Position numbers and translations under genes: made by a program
Origin: Lactobacillus equicursoris DSM 19284 = JCM 14600 = CIP 110162
GTDB taxonomy: Bacteria; Bacillota; Bacilli; Lactobacillales; Lactobacillaceae
Direction of reading: 5' to 3'
Assembly (NCBI RefSeq): GCF_001434815.1
Contig: NZ_AZDU01000017.1
Location: 1-38,766, forward strand
Length of the DNA stretch: 38,766 nucleotides
Shown here: positions 6,952 through 14,625 of the stretch, in pieces
Position numbering within the stretch: the stretch's first letter is position 1
Layout of the letters: the number at the start of each line of letters is the position of its first letter
The notes under the pieces: model-generated
Told to the model about the DNA's origin: nothing
The model's input: only the letters and a program-made list of their open reading frames with translations
The model's database searches: none

Positions 6952-9360
6952 TTAAAGTTCATCCCGATCCTTGCCATAGGCGGCAATGATGTCTCTTAAG
7001 CGGGCATCCTTCCCCTTTTCCGTCAAGACCGTTGACACTTCCTTAAAGCCATCGCAGATCCGGGACATGATTCTAAACAAGGTCATGCCAGCAAAGAAGA
7101 GGACGACAATGGCAAAGATTGCCCGGCCTGACAGGGGGCTCAGTTTGAAGAAGCCTGGAATAAAGGCAATGGACAAGATGATGCAAATCGCCGACAGGGC
7201 CATCACGCCCAGCTTGTACTTGTTAAGAGGACGGGAAATCCAGAAGAGGACCATCATCCCAACCAAAACCAGCAAGATGGTTGACGCCGTCCCCACTTCT
7301 TTTGAACCGATGTTGATAAATTGGTCGGTCAAAACCAGAATGCTGACGGCCAGCCAGTCGGTAATCCCGCCGGGGATGGACTTAGACAAGATGTTGATCG
7401 TAAAGTTGCCCCGGATCCGGTTGTGGTTCTTTTCTAAGGCCAAAAGGAAGGATGGCAAACCGATGGTAAAGCCGGAAATCAGGGTGATCTGGGCCGGCTT
7501 TAGCGGGTAGTTGATAGTCAAGATTAAAGACATTAAGGCCATCAGCAAGGAGAAGATATTTTTGACCAAAAAAAGTCCAGCTGAGCGCTCGATATTATTG
7601 ACCACCTGCCGGCCTTCATTGACGACTTCCGGCATCTTGGCAAAGTTGGAGTCAAGCAAGACCACTTGAGAAGCCTGAACGGCGGCGCTATTGCCTGAAC
7701 CCATGGCGATGGAGCAGTCTGCCTCCTTCATGGCCAGGATGTCGTTGACCCCGTCGCCGGTCATGGCCACGGTTTGCCCATTTCGCTGGAGAGCCTGGAC
7801 AAATTCCTTTTTCTGCTCAGGCTTGACCCGGCCAAAAACATTGTAGTCCAGGACGGCTTGGTCATATTCGCCGTCCTTGATACTTTGGGCATCGACATAG
7901 CGGTCAGACCCAACGATGCCAGCTTGCTGAGCAACGCGGGCAACTGTAACTGGGTTGTCCCCTGAAATGACCTTGATGTTGACGCCTTGCCTTGCGAAGT
8001 ATTCAAAAGTACTCTTGGCTTCTTTCCGGATTGGGTTAGACAAAAGGACATAGCCTAAGACTTCTACCGGTTGGGTCAATTTTTCCTTTTCATCGGCCAG
8101 TTCGCCTGGGTACTTGGCAAAGGCCAAGACCCGGTAACCTTCTTCTGGGTACTTGGCAAATTCGGCCTGGTGGTCAGCCAGTTGCCCTCTTAAGACCATT
8201 TCTGGAGCCCCTAAAATCAAGCTGTAACCGGCAAAAACGGCAGCGGAATACTTGTTGACCGAGGTAAAGGCAATAATCCTTTTAGCATTGCCAGCCCCTG
8301 CTTGGCCGTACTTTTCCTTCAAGGCTTCCGCCGTAATGTTGTCAGCCGGCATGCTGGAAACATAGCTGGTCAAAAGTTCTTCTAAATCAGCTGCAGAATT
8401 GTTACCAGCCGGAACGGCTTTTTCCACGGCCATCTTTGGCTCAGTGATGGTCCCAGTCTTGTCCACGCATAAAACGTTAACCCGAGCCAGGGTTTCCACG
8501 CTCTTCATATCGTGCAGCATGACCTTGTTCTTGGCCAGCCGCATGGCGGCTAGAGCCAAAGCCACAGTCGTCAGCAGATAAAGTCCTTCTGGAATCATGC
8601 CGATAATGGCCGCTTCCATCGAGCTGATGGATTCAGCAAAGCTTTGCTTGTTGACAAAGTAGGCCTGGCTAAAAAGGGCGATCCCCAAGGGGATAATGAT
8701 GATGCCGACCCACTTAATCAAATGGTTGATGGCCCGAATCATCTTGGATTCTTCCCCGCCGCCCATGGCCTTGGCTTCAGCGGTCAATTTGGCGATGTAG
8801 GATTCCTTGCCGACCTTGACAAGCTGCGCCGTCACTTCACCAGATACGATGAAAGAGCCGGATAAAAGCCGGTCGCCAATATTTTTGGCAATTTCGTCAC
8901 TTTCCCCGGTTAGCAGGGCCTCGTTGACCCGGGCGCTGCCTTCAGCGACGACGGCATCGGCCGGGATTTGGTCACCGGTTTTTAAGAGAACCAGGTCCCC
9001 TTCCACCAGCTGGTCGATGGGCACCTGGACCCTTTTTTGGTCGCGAATGGCCACGACATTGACCTGGTTTAGCACCTGCAGCTTGCTTAAAACCGACTTG
9101 GCCCGGATTTCTTGGACGATCCCGACGATCGTGTTCAAGATGATCACCGGTAAAAAGGTCAGGTCTCGGATGTCGCCGGCGATCAAGAGCAGGATAGTCA
9201 AAACCAGGAAGATCATGTTGAAGTAGGTTAAGGTGTTTTCCTTAATGATCTGCCCGTTGGTCTTGAACTCGTCGTCTAAGGCCACGTTGACCTTGCCGGC
9301 AGCAATTTTTTGGTCAACCTCAGCCTTAGACAAACCCGTTTCTAAATTCGTCTTTACCAC
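6952..9360 (-). CDS. P-type cation ATPase, CtpE/Exp7-like
   Basis: 802 aa integral membrane pump starting at GTG 9360. The actuator-domain motif LLTGES, the phosphorylation motif DKTGT (about residue 300), and the hinge TGDGVNDILAMK are all present, so the pump should be active. The TM4 motif is PEGL and no N-terminal heavy-metal-binding domain is present, which argues against P1B copper/cadmium/zinc pumps. The layout resembles the mycobacterial CtpE (calcium) and pneumococcal Exp7 group, so Ca2+ or a similar cation is the best guess; this is inference. The gene follows folA by 27 bp without a terminator and is probably the third gene of thyA-folA-ATPase. It is somewhat shorter than the classical P2 calcium ATPases. 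Confidence 0.85.
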   Translation of the reverse strand: MVKTNLETGLSKAEVDQKIAAGKVNVALDDEFKTNGQIIKENTLTYFNMIFLVLTILLLIAGDIRDLTFLPVIILNTIVGIVQEIRAKSVLSKLQVLNQVNVVAIRDQKRVQVPIDQLVEGDLVLLKTGDQIPADAVVAEGSARVNEALLTGESDEIAKNIGDRLLSGSFIVSGEVTAQLVKVGKESYIAKLTAEAKAMGGGEESKMIRAINHLIKWVGIIIIPLGIALFSQAYFVNKQSFAESISSMEAAIIGMIPEGLYLLTTVALALAAMRLAKNKVMLHDMKSVETLARVNVLCVDKTGTITEPKMAVEKAVPAGNNSAADLEELLTSYVSSMPADNITAEALKEKYGQAGAGNAKRIIAFTSVNKYSAAVFAGYSLILGAPEMVLRGQLADHQAEFAKYPEEGYRVLAFAKYPGELADEKEKLTQPVEVLGYVLLSNPIRKEAKSTFEYFARQGVNIKVISGDNPVTVARVAQQAGIVGSDRYVDAQSIKDGEYDQAVLDYNVFGRVKPEQKKEFVQALQRNGQTVAMTGDGVNDILAMKEADCSIAMGSGNSAAVQASQVVLLDSNFAKMPEVVNEGRQVVNNIERSAGLFLVKNIFSLLMALMSLILTINYPLKPAQITLISGFTIGLPSFLLALEKNHNRIRGNFTINILSKSIPGGITDWLAVSILVLTDQFINIGSKEVGTASTILLVLVGMMVLFWISRPLNKYKLGVMALSAICIILSIAFIPGFFKLSPLSGRAIFAIVVLFFAGMTLFRIMSRICDGFKEVSTVLTEKGKDARLRDIIAAYGKDRDEL

Positions 9361-9387
9361 AAAAACTCATCTCACTTTTTCTATTTT

Positions 9388-9876
9388 CTATTTTTTCCGC
9401 AGCCAGCGCTGAAAGACGTAGTCATACTTGTTCTTAGCATCAGCTTGATGCTTTTCTTCTTTGTCTAGGGAAAAAGCGGCCCAGTTCAAATCTGGCATGT
9501 AGGTATCGGCTGGAAAAGTCCCCTTGATCTTGGTCACTTCTAGGCAGTCCACCCGGTCTTTTAAAAGCTCAAACAAGCTGGCGCCGCCAATCACGCAGAC
9601 TTCTTCTGCCTCATGGTCTTTCAGCCATTTTTTCAGGTCAGCTTCCCCGTGCAAGACCTCTACTTTTGGATTAGCGATCTCATGGTGGGTCAAGACCACG
9701 TGCTTTCTGCCTGGCAAGAGACCTGGGAAGGAATCAAAAGTCTTTTTCCCCATTAACATGGCATGGCCCATGGTTACTTCTTTAAAGTGCTTGAGGTCAG
9801 CCGGCAAATGCCAGGGCAGGATGCCATCTTTACCGATTGCCCCTGCTTCATCTTGGGCCCAAACGTAAATCAGCAT
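9388..9876 (-). CDS. folA: Dihydrofolate reductase
   Basis: 162 aa cytosolic enzyme reducing dihydrofolate to tetrahydrofolate with NADPH. The family signature is plain: AIGKDGILPWHLPADLKHFK contains the WxLPxDL core with the catalytic Asp (about residue 27). It is followed by GKKTFDSFPGLLPGRKHVVL for NADPH binding and the VIGGASLFELL motif. Length is normal. It lies 18 bp downstream of thyA, the common arrangement in which the dihydrofolate produced by thymidylate synthase is recycled by its neighbour. Confidence 0.98.
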   Translation of the reverse strand: MLIYVWAQDEAGAIGKDGILPWHLPADLKHFKEVTMGHAMLMGKKTFDSFPGLLPGRKHVVLTHHEIANPKVEVLHGEADLKKWLKDHEAEEVCVIGGASLFELLKDRVDCLEVTKIKGTFPADTYMPDLNWAAFSLDKEEKHQADAKNKYDYVFQRWLRKK

Positions 9877-9894
9877 TTTGTAACCAGCCCTTTC

Positions 9895-10851
9895 TTAAAC
9901 GGCTACTGGCGCCTTGATAGCCGGCGCGTGCTGGTAGCCTTCCAGCTTGATATCGCTCATTTCAAATTCGCTGACCTTGGTCTTGTCAGGGTTCAGCCAC
10001 AGTTTTGGCGCATCGTAAACCGGTGCGGCCAGCTGCTTTTTGACCTGGTCAAAGTGGTTTTTGTAAATGTGGGCATCCCCCAAGGTGTGAACAAACTCGC
10101 CCACTTCCAGTCCAGTTTCTCTGGCGATCAAGGACAAGAGCAAAGAGTAGCTGGCAATGTTAAAAGGCACGCCCAAGAACATGTCGCCAGAGCGCTGGTA
10201 AAGCTGCAAACTCAATTTGCCATCTGCCACGTAGAACTGGAAGAGGACATGGCAAGGCGGAAGTGCACTCATTGGCACGTCTTCTGGGTTCCAGGCCGTC
10301 ACGATCAAGCGGCGAGAGTTGGGATTGGTCTTGATTTGCTCAATCACGTCAGCGATCTGGTCGATAAAGCCGCCGCCTCTCTTGCCCCAATGCCGCCACT
10401 GGGCTCCGTAGACGTCGCCCAGGTTGCCGTATTTGTGGGCAAAGTCGTCATCGTCTAGGATTCTTTGACAAAAAGCGGCCATTTCTTCATCGTAGATCTG
10501 CTTAAACTCTGGATCTTTTTGACTCCGCAGGCCAAAGTCGGTCATGTCAGGGCCTTGGTATTCTGGGCTAGTCACCCAGTTCTTAAAGGCCCATTCATCC
10601 CAAATATGGTTCTTGTGCTCTAGCAAAAAGCGGATGTTGGTATCGCCCCGCAAGAACCACAAGAGCTCGCTTTTGATAAGGCCAAAAGGCACCTTTTTAC
10701 TGGTCAAAATGGGAAAGCCTTGACTGAGATCAAAGCGCATCTGGGCGCCAAAAAGGCTCCTAGTACCTGTCCCCGTTCGGTCATCCTTATCATGGCCTTC
10801 TTCCATAATCTTTTTCAGTAAATCCAAATATGCTTGATCTTGAATTGCCAT
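9895..10851 (-). CDS. thyA: Thymidylate synthase
   Basis: 318 aa enzyme that methylates dUMP to dTMP using 5,10-methylene-tetrahydrofolate. The nucleophile Cys lies in the [13 protein letters not shown] motif and the folate/dUMP-binding segment [13 protein letters not shown] follows. The N-terminal [13 protein letters not shown] motif contains the phosphate-binding Arg. The 318-residue length with a longer small domain is like the L. casei enzyme and longer than the 264-aa E. coli form. ATG at 10851 follows AAAGGA. It is first in thyA-folA and no strong terminator separates them. Confidence 0.98.
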   Translation of the reverse strand: MAIQDQAYLDLLKKIMEEGHDKDDRTGTGTRSLFGAQMRFDLSQGFPILTSKKVPFGLIKSELLWFLRGDTNIRFLLEHKNHIWDEWAFKNWVTSPEYQGPDMTDFGLRSQKDPEFKQIYDEEMAAFCQRILDDDDFAHKYGNLGDVYGAQWRHWGKRGGGFIDQIADVIEQIKTNPNSRRLIVTAWNPEDVPMSALPPCHVLFQFYVADGKLSLQLYQRSGDMFLGVPFNIASYSLLLSLIARETGLEVGEFVHTLGDAHIYKNHFDQVKKQLAAPVYDAPKLWLNPDKTKVSEFEMSDIKLEGYQHAPAIKAPVAV

Positions 10852-10927
10852 TTTCCTGTCCTTTACTAAATCTTTTTCTCTTTTAGTCTAACAGAAAAAG
10901 CTTAAGCATTGTTTAAATTACCCACGC

Positions 10928-10959
10928 AAAAAATCCCCAGCTAGGCTGAGGAATTTTTT
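10928..10959 (-). terminator. Terminator of the D-2-hydroxyacid dehydrogenase gene
   Basis: On the minus strand the hairpin arms TCAGCC/GGCTGG-type pair around a CTAGCTGG centre, with A-run and T6 flanks (AAAAAATCCCCAG ... CTGAGGAATTTTTT). It starts about 24 bp after the stop at 10983 and precedes the thyA upstream region. Confidence 0.8.
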
Positions 10960-10982
10960 AGATAAAATATTACTAATGTTCT

Positions 10983-11972
10983 TTAATTCACCTTGAAAAA
11001 GGCTCTCTGCCCCTTGGTCGTCCGCTCCATGTCGGTCAGGCTTTGGAAGAACATGTTCTTGACCGCCATCTTAGTGTAGTAGGCAGAGTGAGGAGACATG
11101 ACCACGTTGGGCATGCTGATCAATTCTTTATATTCGTCAGGGACAGAGTCAACGTCTTCAAACTTTTGCCCAAAGACCTTTTCTTCGCCTTCCAAGACGT
11201 CCAAGGCGGCACCGCCAATTTCATGGTACTTCAAGGCTACGATCAAGGCTTCGGTATCAACCAATTCGCCTCGCGATTGGTTGACCAAGATTGCATCGTC
11301 TTTCATCATCGCGAATTCATTGGTACTCAGCATCCCCTTGTTTTCGCTGGTTAAAGGAATGTGCAGCTGGACGATGTCGCTTTCTTTCAGCAAGGTCTCC
11401 AGATCCACATAGTCCAAAAAGGGCTCTAAAGAGGCATTGTAGAAAGGATCGTAACCGATGACGCGAGCACCCAAGGCCTGGTACATTTCAGCAGCTGCGG
11501 CGCCGATCCGGCCCAAGCCCACGATCCCGACCGTTTGGTTAAAAATTTCGTCGCTCATTAGCCCGCTGGGCCGTGTAAAGTTGCCCCGCCGCATCTGCCG
11601 GTGGTAGTAGCCCCACTTTCTCAAGAGGTACATGGCCCCGGTCAAGCCGTTTTCGGCAATGGCACGGGGAGAATAAGCTGGAACGTTGGATACGGCGATT
11701 CCAGCATCTTTAGCAGCTGCTAAGTCCACGTGGTCGACGCCCACCTTGCGCAAGGCCACGTGCTTGACCCCGTTTGAGGCCAATTTTTTAAATAAGTCTG
11801 CACTCAGTCGCTCTGGCTGGGTGGAAACCGCATCATAGCCCTTGGCTAAATCTGCAGTTTCTAAAGTCAAGGCTTGGTGGGTCACGGTTAAGACATCATC
11901 AGGGTGCTGGTCTTGCCAATCTTTGGCAAAGGCTTCTTCAACCGGCGCTAGGCTAAATACGTATGCCTTCAT
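10983..11972 (-). CDS. D-2-hydroxyacid dehydrogenase (D-lactate/hydroxyisocaproate type)
   Basis: 329 aa NAD-dependent cytosolic dehydrogenase that reduces a 2-keto acid to the D-hydroxy acid. The Rossmann motif GLGRIG lies at about 152-157 with the NAD-selecting Asp about residue 175 (GYDPF). The catalytic triad is Arg234 (QSRGELVDT), Glu263 (DVLEGEE) and His295 (SPHSAYYT). The segments VPAYSPRAIAE and AMYLLRK are closer to D-hydroxyisocaproate dehydrogenase than to the main L. delbrueckii D-LDH, whose sequence I recall as clearly different. It may therefore act on branched or larger keto acids; I cannot settle substrate from sequence. It is a single-gene unit with its own terminator. Confidence 0.9.
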   Translation of the reverse strand: MKAYVFSLAPVEEAFAKDWQDQHPDDVLTVTHQALTLETADLAKGYDAVSTQPERLSADLFKKLASNGVKHVALRKVGVDHVDLAAAKDAGIAVSNVPAYSPRAIAENGLTGAMYLLRKWGYYHRQMRRGNFTRPSGLMSDEIFNQTVGIVGLGRIGAAAAEMYQALGARVIGYDPFYNASLEPFLDYVDLETLLKESDIVQLHIPLTSENKGMLSTNEFAMMKDDAILVNQSRGELVDTEALIVALKYHEIGGAALDVLEGEEKVFGQKFEDVDSVPDEYKELISMPNVVMSPHSAYYTKMAVKNMFFQSLTDMERTTKGQRAFFKVN

Positions 11973-12103
11973 GGCATTCTCCTCTTTCTTTTCTCAATCT
12001 CAATTTTAGTTGGTATTATTGACAATGGTTCATGTTTTCAGGAAGGATCTGCTTGACCTAGGATGGTCATCTTGATCTTTCTCTATTATGACAAAAAAAT
12101 TAG

Positions 12104-12121
12104 AAAAGCGCTAGCACTTTT
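12104..12121. promoter_or_regulatory. 18-bp near-perfect palindrome between divergent genes
   Basis: AAAAGCGCTAGCACTTTT is an inverted repeat with one mismatched pair. It lies in the divergent spacer, 132 bp upstream of the leftward dehydrogenase gene and 117 bp upstream of the rightward 122-aa gene. It has no U-run and looks like an operator; the factor is unknown. It does not fit the CcpA cre consensus well. Confidence 0.45.
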
Positions 12122-12188
12122 TAGATTTATCAGGAACTTTTTAGTTCTCTCGATTTATTTAACCAAAATTTAAAAATATCAACCGTGC

Positions 12189-12194
12189 TATAAT
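12189..12194 (+). promoter_or_regulatory. Putative -10 of the 122-aa gene
   Basis: A perfect TATAAT, 44 bp upstream of the preferred start at 12238. The -35 position (about 12166-12171) is A/T-rich and poor, so activation or an UP-like element may be needed. Confidence 0.5.
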
Positions 12195-12237
12195 AGGCCT
12201 AAAAAAACCAAAACAGAAAGTGAGACAGATCAGCAAG

Positions 12238-12606
12238 ATGTCAAAAGACCGCTACCTTCAGCCCCAATCAGGATTAGAAGCCATGGAAATCATCCAAAAG
12301 CTCTTTAACCAGTACCGAAAAGCCGAGTTAACTAGAGACCTCCTCTGCTACCATCAAAATCTCGTCAGCCGTCTCCAAGGCGACATTAAAGACGCAGTCG
12401 TGCAAGAAGGTAACCCTGACCTAATCAAAGATCTGGAAACCATGACCAAGATTATGCAGGACTGGACCGCTATTCGCTTGTCGGGCAAGCCCTACCCGGC
12501 CAAGATGCGGCACTTCCGCTTGATGCAAGAAGGCGGCCGGGTCAAGATCAAGCGCAAGACGCACAAAATCAAAGCTTCAGGCAATCACCGGGCAGTCCGC
12601 CACTAA
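12238..12606 (+). CDS. Small basic protein of unknown function
   Basis: 122 aa from the ATG at 12238; an upstream in-frame GTG at 12220 has no room for a ribosome-binding site. I do not recognise the family. Residues 10-80 look helical and charged (LEAMEIIQKLFNQYRKAEL, then QNLVSRLQGDIKDAVV), with one Cys (LLCYHQ). The C-terminal 25 residues are strongly basic (VKIKRKTHKIKASGNHRAVRH trimmed core KIKRKTHKIK), which could bind nucleic acid. There is no signal peptide or membrane segment. It stands alone between a divergent dehydrogenase and a convergent oppA, with its own -10 and terminator, and codon use like its neighbours, which argues for a real gene. Confidence 0.75.
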   Translation: MSKDRYLQPQSGLEAMEIIQKLFNQYRKAELTRDLLCYHQNLVSRLQGDIKDAVVQEGNPDLIKDLETMTKIMQDWTAIRLSGKPYPAKMRHFRLMQEGGRVKIKRKTHKIKASGNHRAVRH

Positions 12607-12635
12607 AAATTATTAGAAAATAAAAGATAAAAAGT

Positions 12636-12666
12636 AAAAAAGAGGACCTTTGGTCCTCTTTTTTCG
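12636..12666. terminator. Bidirectional terminator between convergent genes
   Basis: The stem AGAGGACC/GGTCCTCT has a TTT loop and is flanked by A and T runs. It serves the rightward 122-aa gene and, in the other direction, oppA, whose stop is at 12674. Confidence 0.93.
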
Positions 12667-12673
12667 ATAAAAA

Positions 12674-14320
12674 TTACTTGATGTAGGCGAACTTGTAGCT
12701 CCACTGAGTACCAGCAGTGTTGTGGATGATCCCCCTTACCTTAGACTTTTGCAGGTAAGCAGTAGTTTGCTCGTAGATTGGCGTTACGGCTTGCTCGCTG
12801 TTAGCCAGCTTCAAGGCGTCCACCAGGTCTTGCCAGCGCTTAGTAGTGTTGTTGGCGTCGGTGGTCAAAGCCTTTTGGACTAAAGCATTGTACTGCTTGT
12901 TGTTCCACTTACCGTAGTTGTAAGAAGTGCCCTTTTGCAGGATCTGCATGAAAGTCATTGGGTCGCTGAAGTCCCCGCCCCAGCCGGAAACGTAAATGTC
13001 GAAGTCGCCGCTTGAAGCCTTGGTGTAGGCATTTTTGCTTGGGATGGCGTTAACCTTGACGCTGATGCCAGCCAGCACCTTGGTCCATTGCGACTGCAGG
13101 TACTGGGTCAAGGCGTCAGCGTTAGTGCTTTCGTTTGAAGCTAAAAGGGTCAGGCTCAGCTTGCTTAAGCCAATTTCCTTTAAGCCTTGCTTCCAGTACT
13201 TCTTGGCTAAATTTTCGCTGTAGTCAACCGTGTTCTTGATCTTGCCTTGGCTGGCAAAATCAGCACCAGTACTTGGATCGTAGGCTAAGCCTGATGCCAC
13301 AAAGCCCTTTGGGACGCTGGAACCATCGCCAAAGACCTTCTTGGTCAAGACCTGACGGTCCAGAGCAAGCGATAAAGCCAGACGAATCTTCTTATTGCTT
13401 AGAGCCTTTTTAACGGTTTGATCCTTGTCGTTAAAGTTGTAAGCCAGGAAGGATACGTAGGAGTATGGGTAAGTCTTAAAGTCCTTGTTATTCTTTAAGT
13501 TCTTAACCTGCTCACTAGACAAAGGCGTCATGTCCAGCTTGCCTTGCTGGTAGAGCTGGTAGCCGGTGTTAGTGGTCTTAACCACTTGGTAGTTGATCTT
13601 CTTCAGCTTGACAACCTTCTTGTCCCAGTAATAGTTGTTCTTGACAAAGGACCAGGTGTCGTTAGTCCCCTTCCAGCCAGTGATCTTGAAAGGACCAGAA
13701 TAGAGCATGTACTTGGAGCTGGTTGCGTACTTTTTGCCAGTCTTTTTAATAAAGGCTTCATTTTGTGGCCCAAAGAGTGGGTAAGCCATCAAGACCTTGA
13801 AGTAGGCAATTGGCCGCTCCAATTTTACAACAACCGTATTGTCGCCCTTGGCTGAGATGCCCAAGCTGCTTGGCGCCTTCTTGCCGGCGATAATCTGGTC
13901 GACATTCTTCACGCCAGAAAACAGGTAGGCATAAGGGGATGCGGTCTTAGGGTTAATGCTCCGCCGCCAAGAATAAACAAAGTCTTGGGCGGTAATCTTT
14001 TCACCATTGGACCACTTGGCATTAGAACGGATGACAAAGGTCCAGGTTTTCCCGTCCTTAGATACTGAACCGGACTTAGCTAGACCTGGAGTGGTCTTGC
14101 CCTTTTTACCCAAGCGGTAAAAACTTTCAAAGACATTGCCCGTTTGGCCATAGCCAGTTGCCTTGCTGATGTCGATGGTGTCCAATGCTGCCGCAGCGCT
14201 CAAGTTCAGGACCTGCTTTTCCTGGCTTTGGCTGCTTGACTTGCTTTGCCCGCAAGCAGCCAAGAGCAAAGCAGCACTTACGCCGACAGCACCGATCGCA
14301 AATTTCTTAATTCCCGTCAT
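12674..14320 (-). CDS. oppA: Peptide ABC transporter substrate-binding lipoprotein, OppA family
   Basis: 548 aa extracellular lipoprotein. The signal peptide has a basic start and a hydrophobic stretch ending in the lipobox LLAACGQ (Cys about residue 23), followed by a Ser/Gln-rich linker. The SBP family 5 fold is clear: GKTWTFVIRSNAKWSNGEKI, and later RLALSLALDRQVLTKKVFG, with DIYVSGWGGDFSDP near the C-terminal lobe. No permease or ATPase gene (oppBCDF) lies nearby, so it must work with a transporter encoded elsewhere. RBS GGAGG is 8 nt from ATG 14320. Its leader contains a promoter (14562-14590), a 31-codon Cys/Met-rich ORF and a terminator (14342-14378), so expression is probably attenuated. 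Peptide, cystine- or glutathione-type ligands are all possible. Confidence 0.92.
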   Translation of the reverse strand: MTGIKKFAIGAVGVSAALLLAACGQSKSSSQSQEKQVLNLSAAAALDTIDISKATGYGQTGNVFESFYRLGKKGKTTPGLAKSGSVSKDGKTWTFVIRSNAKWSNGEKITAQDFVYSWRRSINPKTASPYAYLFSGVKNVDQIIAGKKAPSSLGISAKGDNTVVVKLERPIAYFKVLMAYPLFGPQNEAFIKKTGKKYATSSKYMLYSGPFKITGWKGTNDTWSFVKNNYYWDKKVVKLKKINYQVVKTTNTGYQLYQQGKLDMTPLSSEQVKNLKNNKDFKTYPYSYVSFLAYNFNDKDQTVKKALSNKKIRLALSLALDRQVLTKKVFGDGSSVPKGFVASGLAYDPSTGADFASQGKIKNTVDYSENLAKKYWKQGLKEIGLSKLSLTLLASNESTNADALTQYLQSQWTKVLAGISVKVNAIPSKNAYTKASSGDFDIYVSGWGGDFSDPMTFMQILQKGTSYNYGKWNNKQYNALVQKALTTDANNTTKRWQDLVDALKLANSEQAVTPIYEQTTAYLQKSKVRGIIHNTAGTQWSYKFAYIK

Positions 14321-14341
14321 TTGACAAAACCTCCATTAGAC

Positions 14342-14378
14342 AAAAAAGCAGCTGCTCCCCAAAAAGGAAACAGCTGCT
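14342..14378 (-). terminator. Intrinsic terminator inside the oppA leader (candidate attenuator)
   Basis: On the minus strand arms AGCAGCTGTTTCC and GGGGAGCAGCTGCT form a 13-pair stem counting G-U pairs, with a T-rich loop, followed by TTTTTTG. It ends 21 nt before the oppA ATG and lies 53 nt after the stop of the leader ORF. Full termination here would silence oppA from its own promoter, so a conditional antiterminated state is expected. Confidence 0.85.
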
Positions 14379-14431
14379 AGAAATGCCTATTACATAAGAA
14401 TAATTATAAATTGATTGGCAAATCTCTTGGT

Positions 14432-14527
14432 CTAAGCTAAATCCGTTTTAGGCAACACAAAATGGTTGTATGACATTGGCATACAACATACACACATGGA
14501 TTGGCATTCTTGTGCTGCATAAAACAT
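14432..14527 (-). CDS. Cys/Met-rich 31-aa leader peptide upstream of oppA
   Basis: ATG at 14527 is preceded by a strong Shine-Dalgarno AAAGGAG with 8-nt spacing and ends with TAG at 14432. The predicted peptide has 31 residues with Cys at 8, 12, 14 and 15 and Met at 1, 11, 16 and 18; the core is CQSMCVCCMPM. A hairpin GTTGTATG/CATACAAC (8 bp, 7-nt loop) is formed by codons 14-21 themselves. There is no signal peptide or membrane segment. The ORF lies between the promoter at 14562-14590 and the terminator at 14342-14378. That layout is typical of amino-acid-responsive attenuation, with ribosome stalling at Cys (or Met) codons. A free-standing metal-binding microprotein is the alternative. Function is inference; the ORF, its RBS and the terminator are seen directly. 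Confidence 0.65.
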   Translation of the reverse strand: MFYAAQECQSMCVCCMPMSYNHFVLPKTDLA

Positions 14528-14561
14528 AGATTCAGCTCCTTTCTCAAAATGATTTAATTTC

Positions 14562-14590
14562 ATCTTACCGACTTGCTTACTAAAAGTCAA
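14562..14590 (-). promoter_or_regulatory. Promoter of the leader peptide/oppA transcript
   Basis: -35 TTGACT (14585-14590), 17-nt spacer, -10 TAAGAT (14562-14567) on the minus strand. The predicted start is about 28 nt upstream of the leader ATG, with the AAAGGAG ribosome-binding site between. Confidence 0.65.
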
Positions 14591-14625
14591 CATTTTTGGG
14601 ATGAAATCTACTGCTTATTTTTTCG

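Noticed and set aside
14471..14493. Hairpin GTTGTATG/CATACAAC considered as a terminator.
   Set aside because: No U-run on either strand and it lies within the leader ORF; kept only as part of the attenuator idea.
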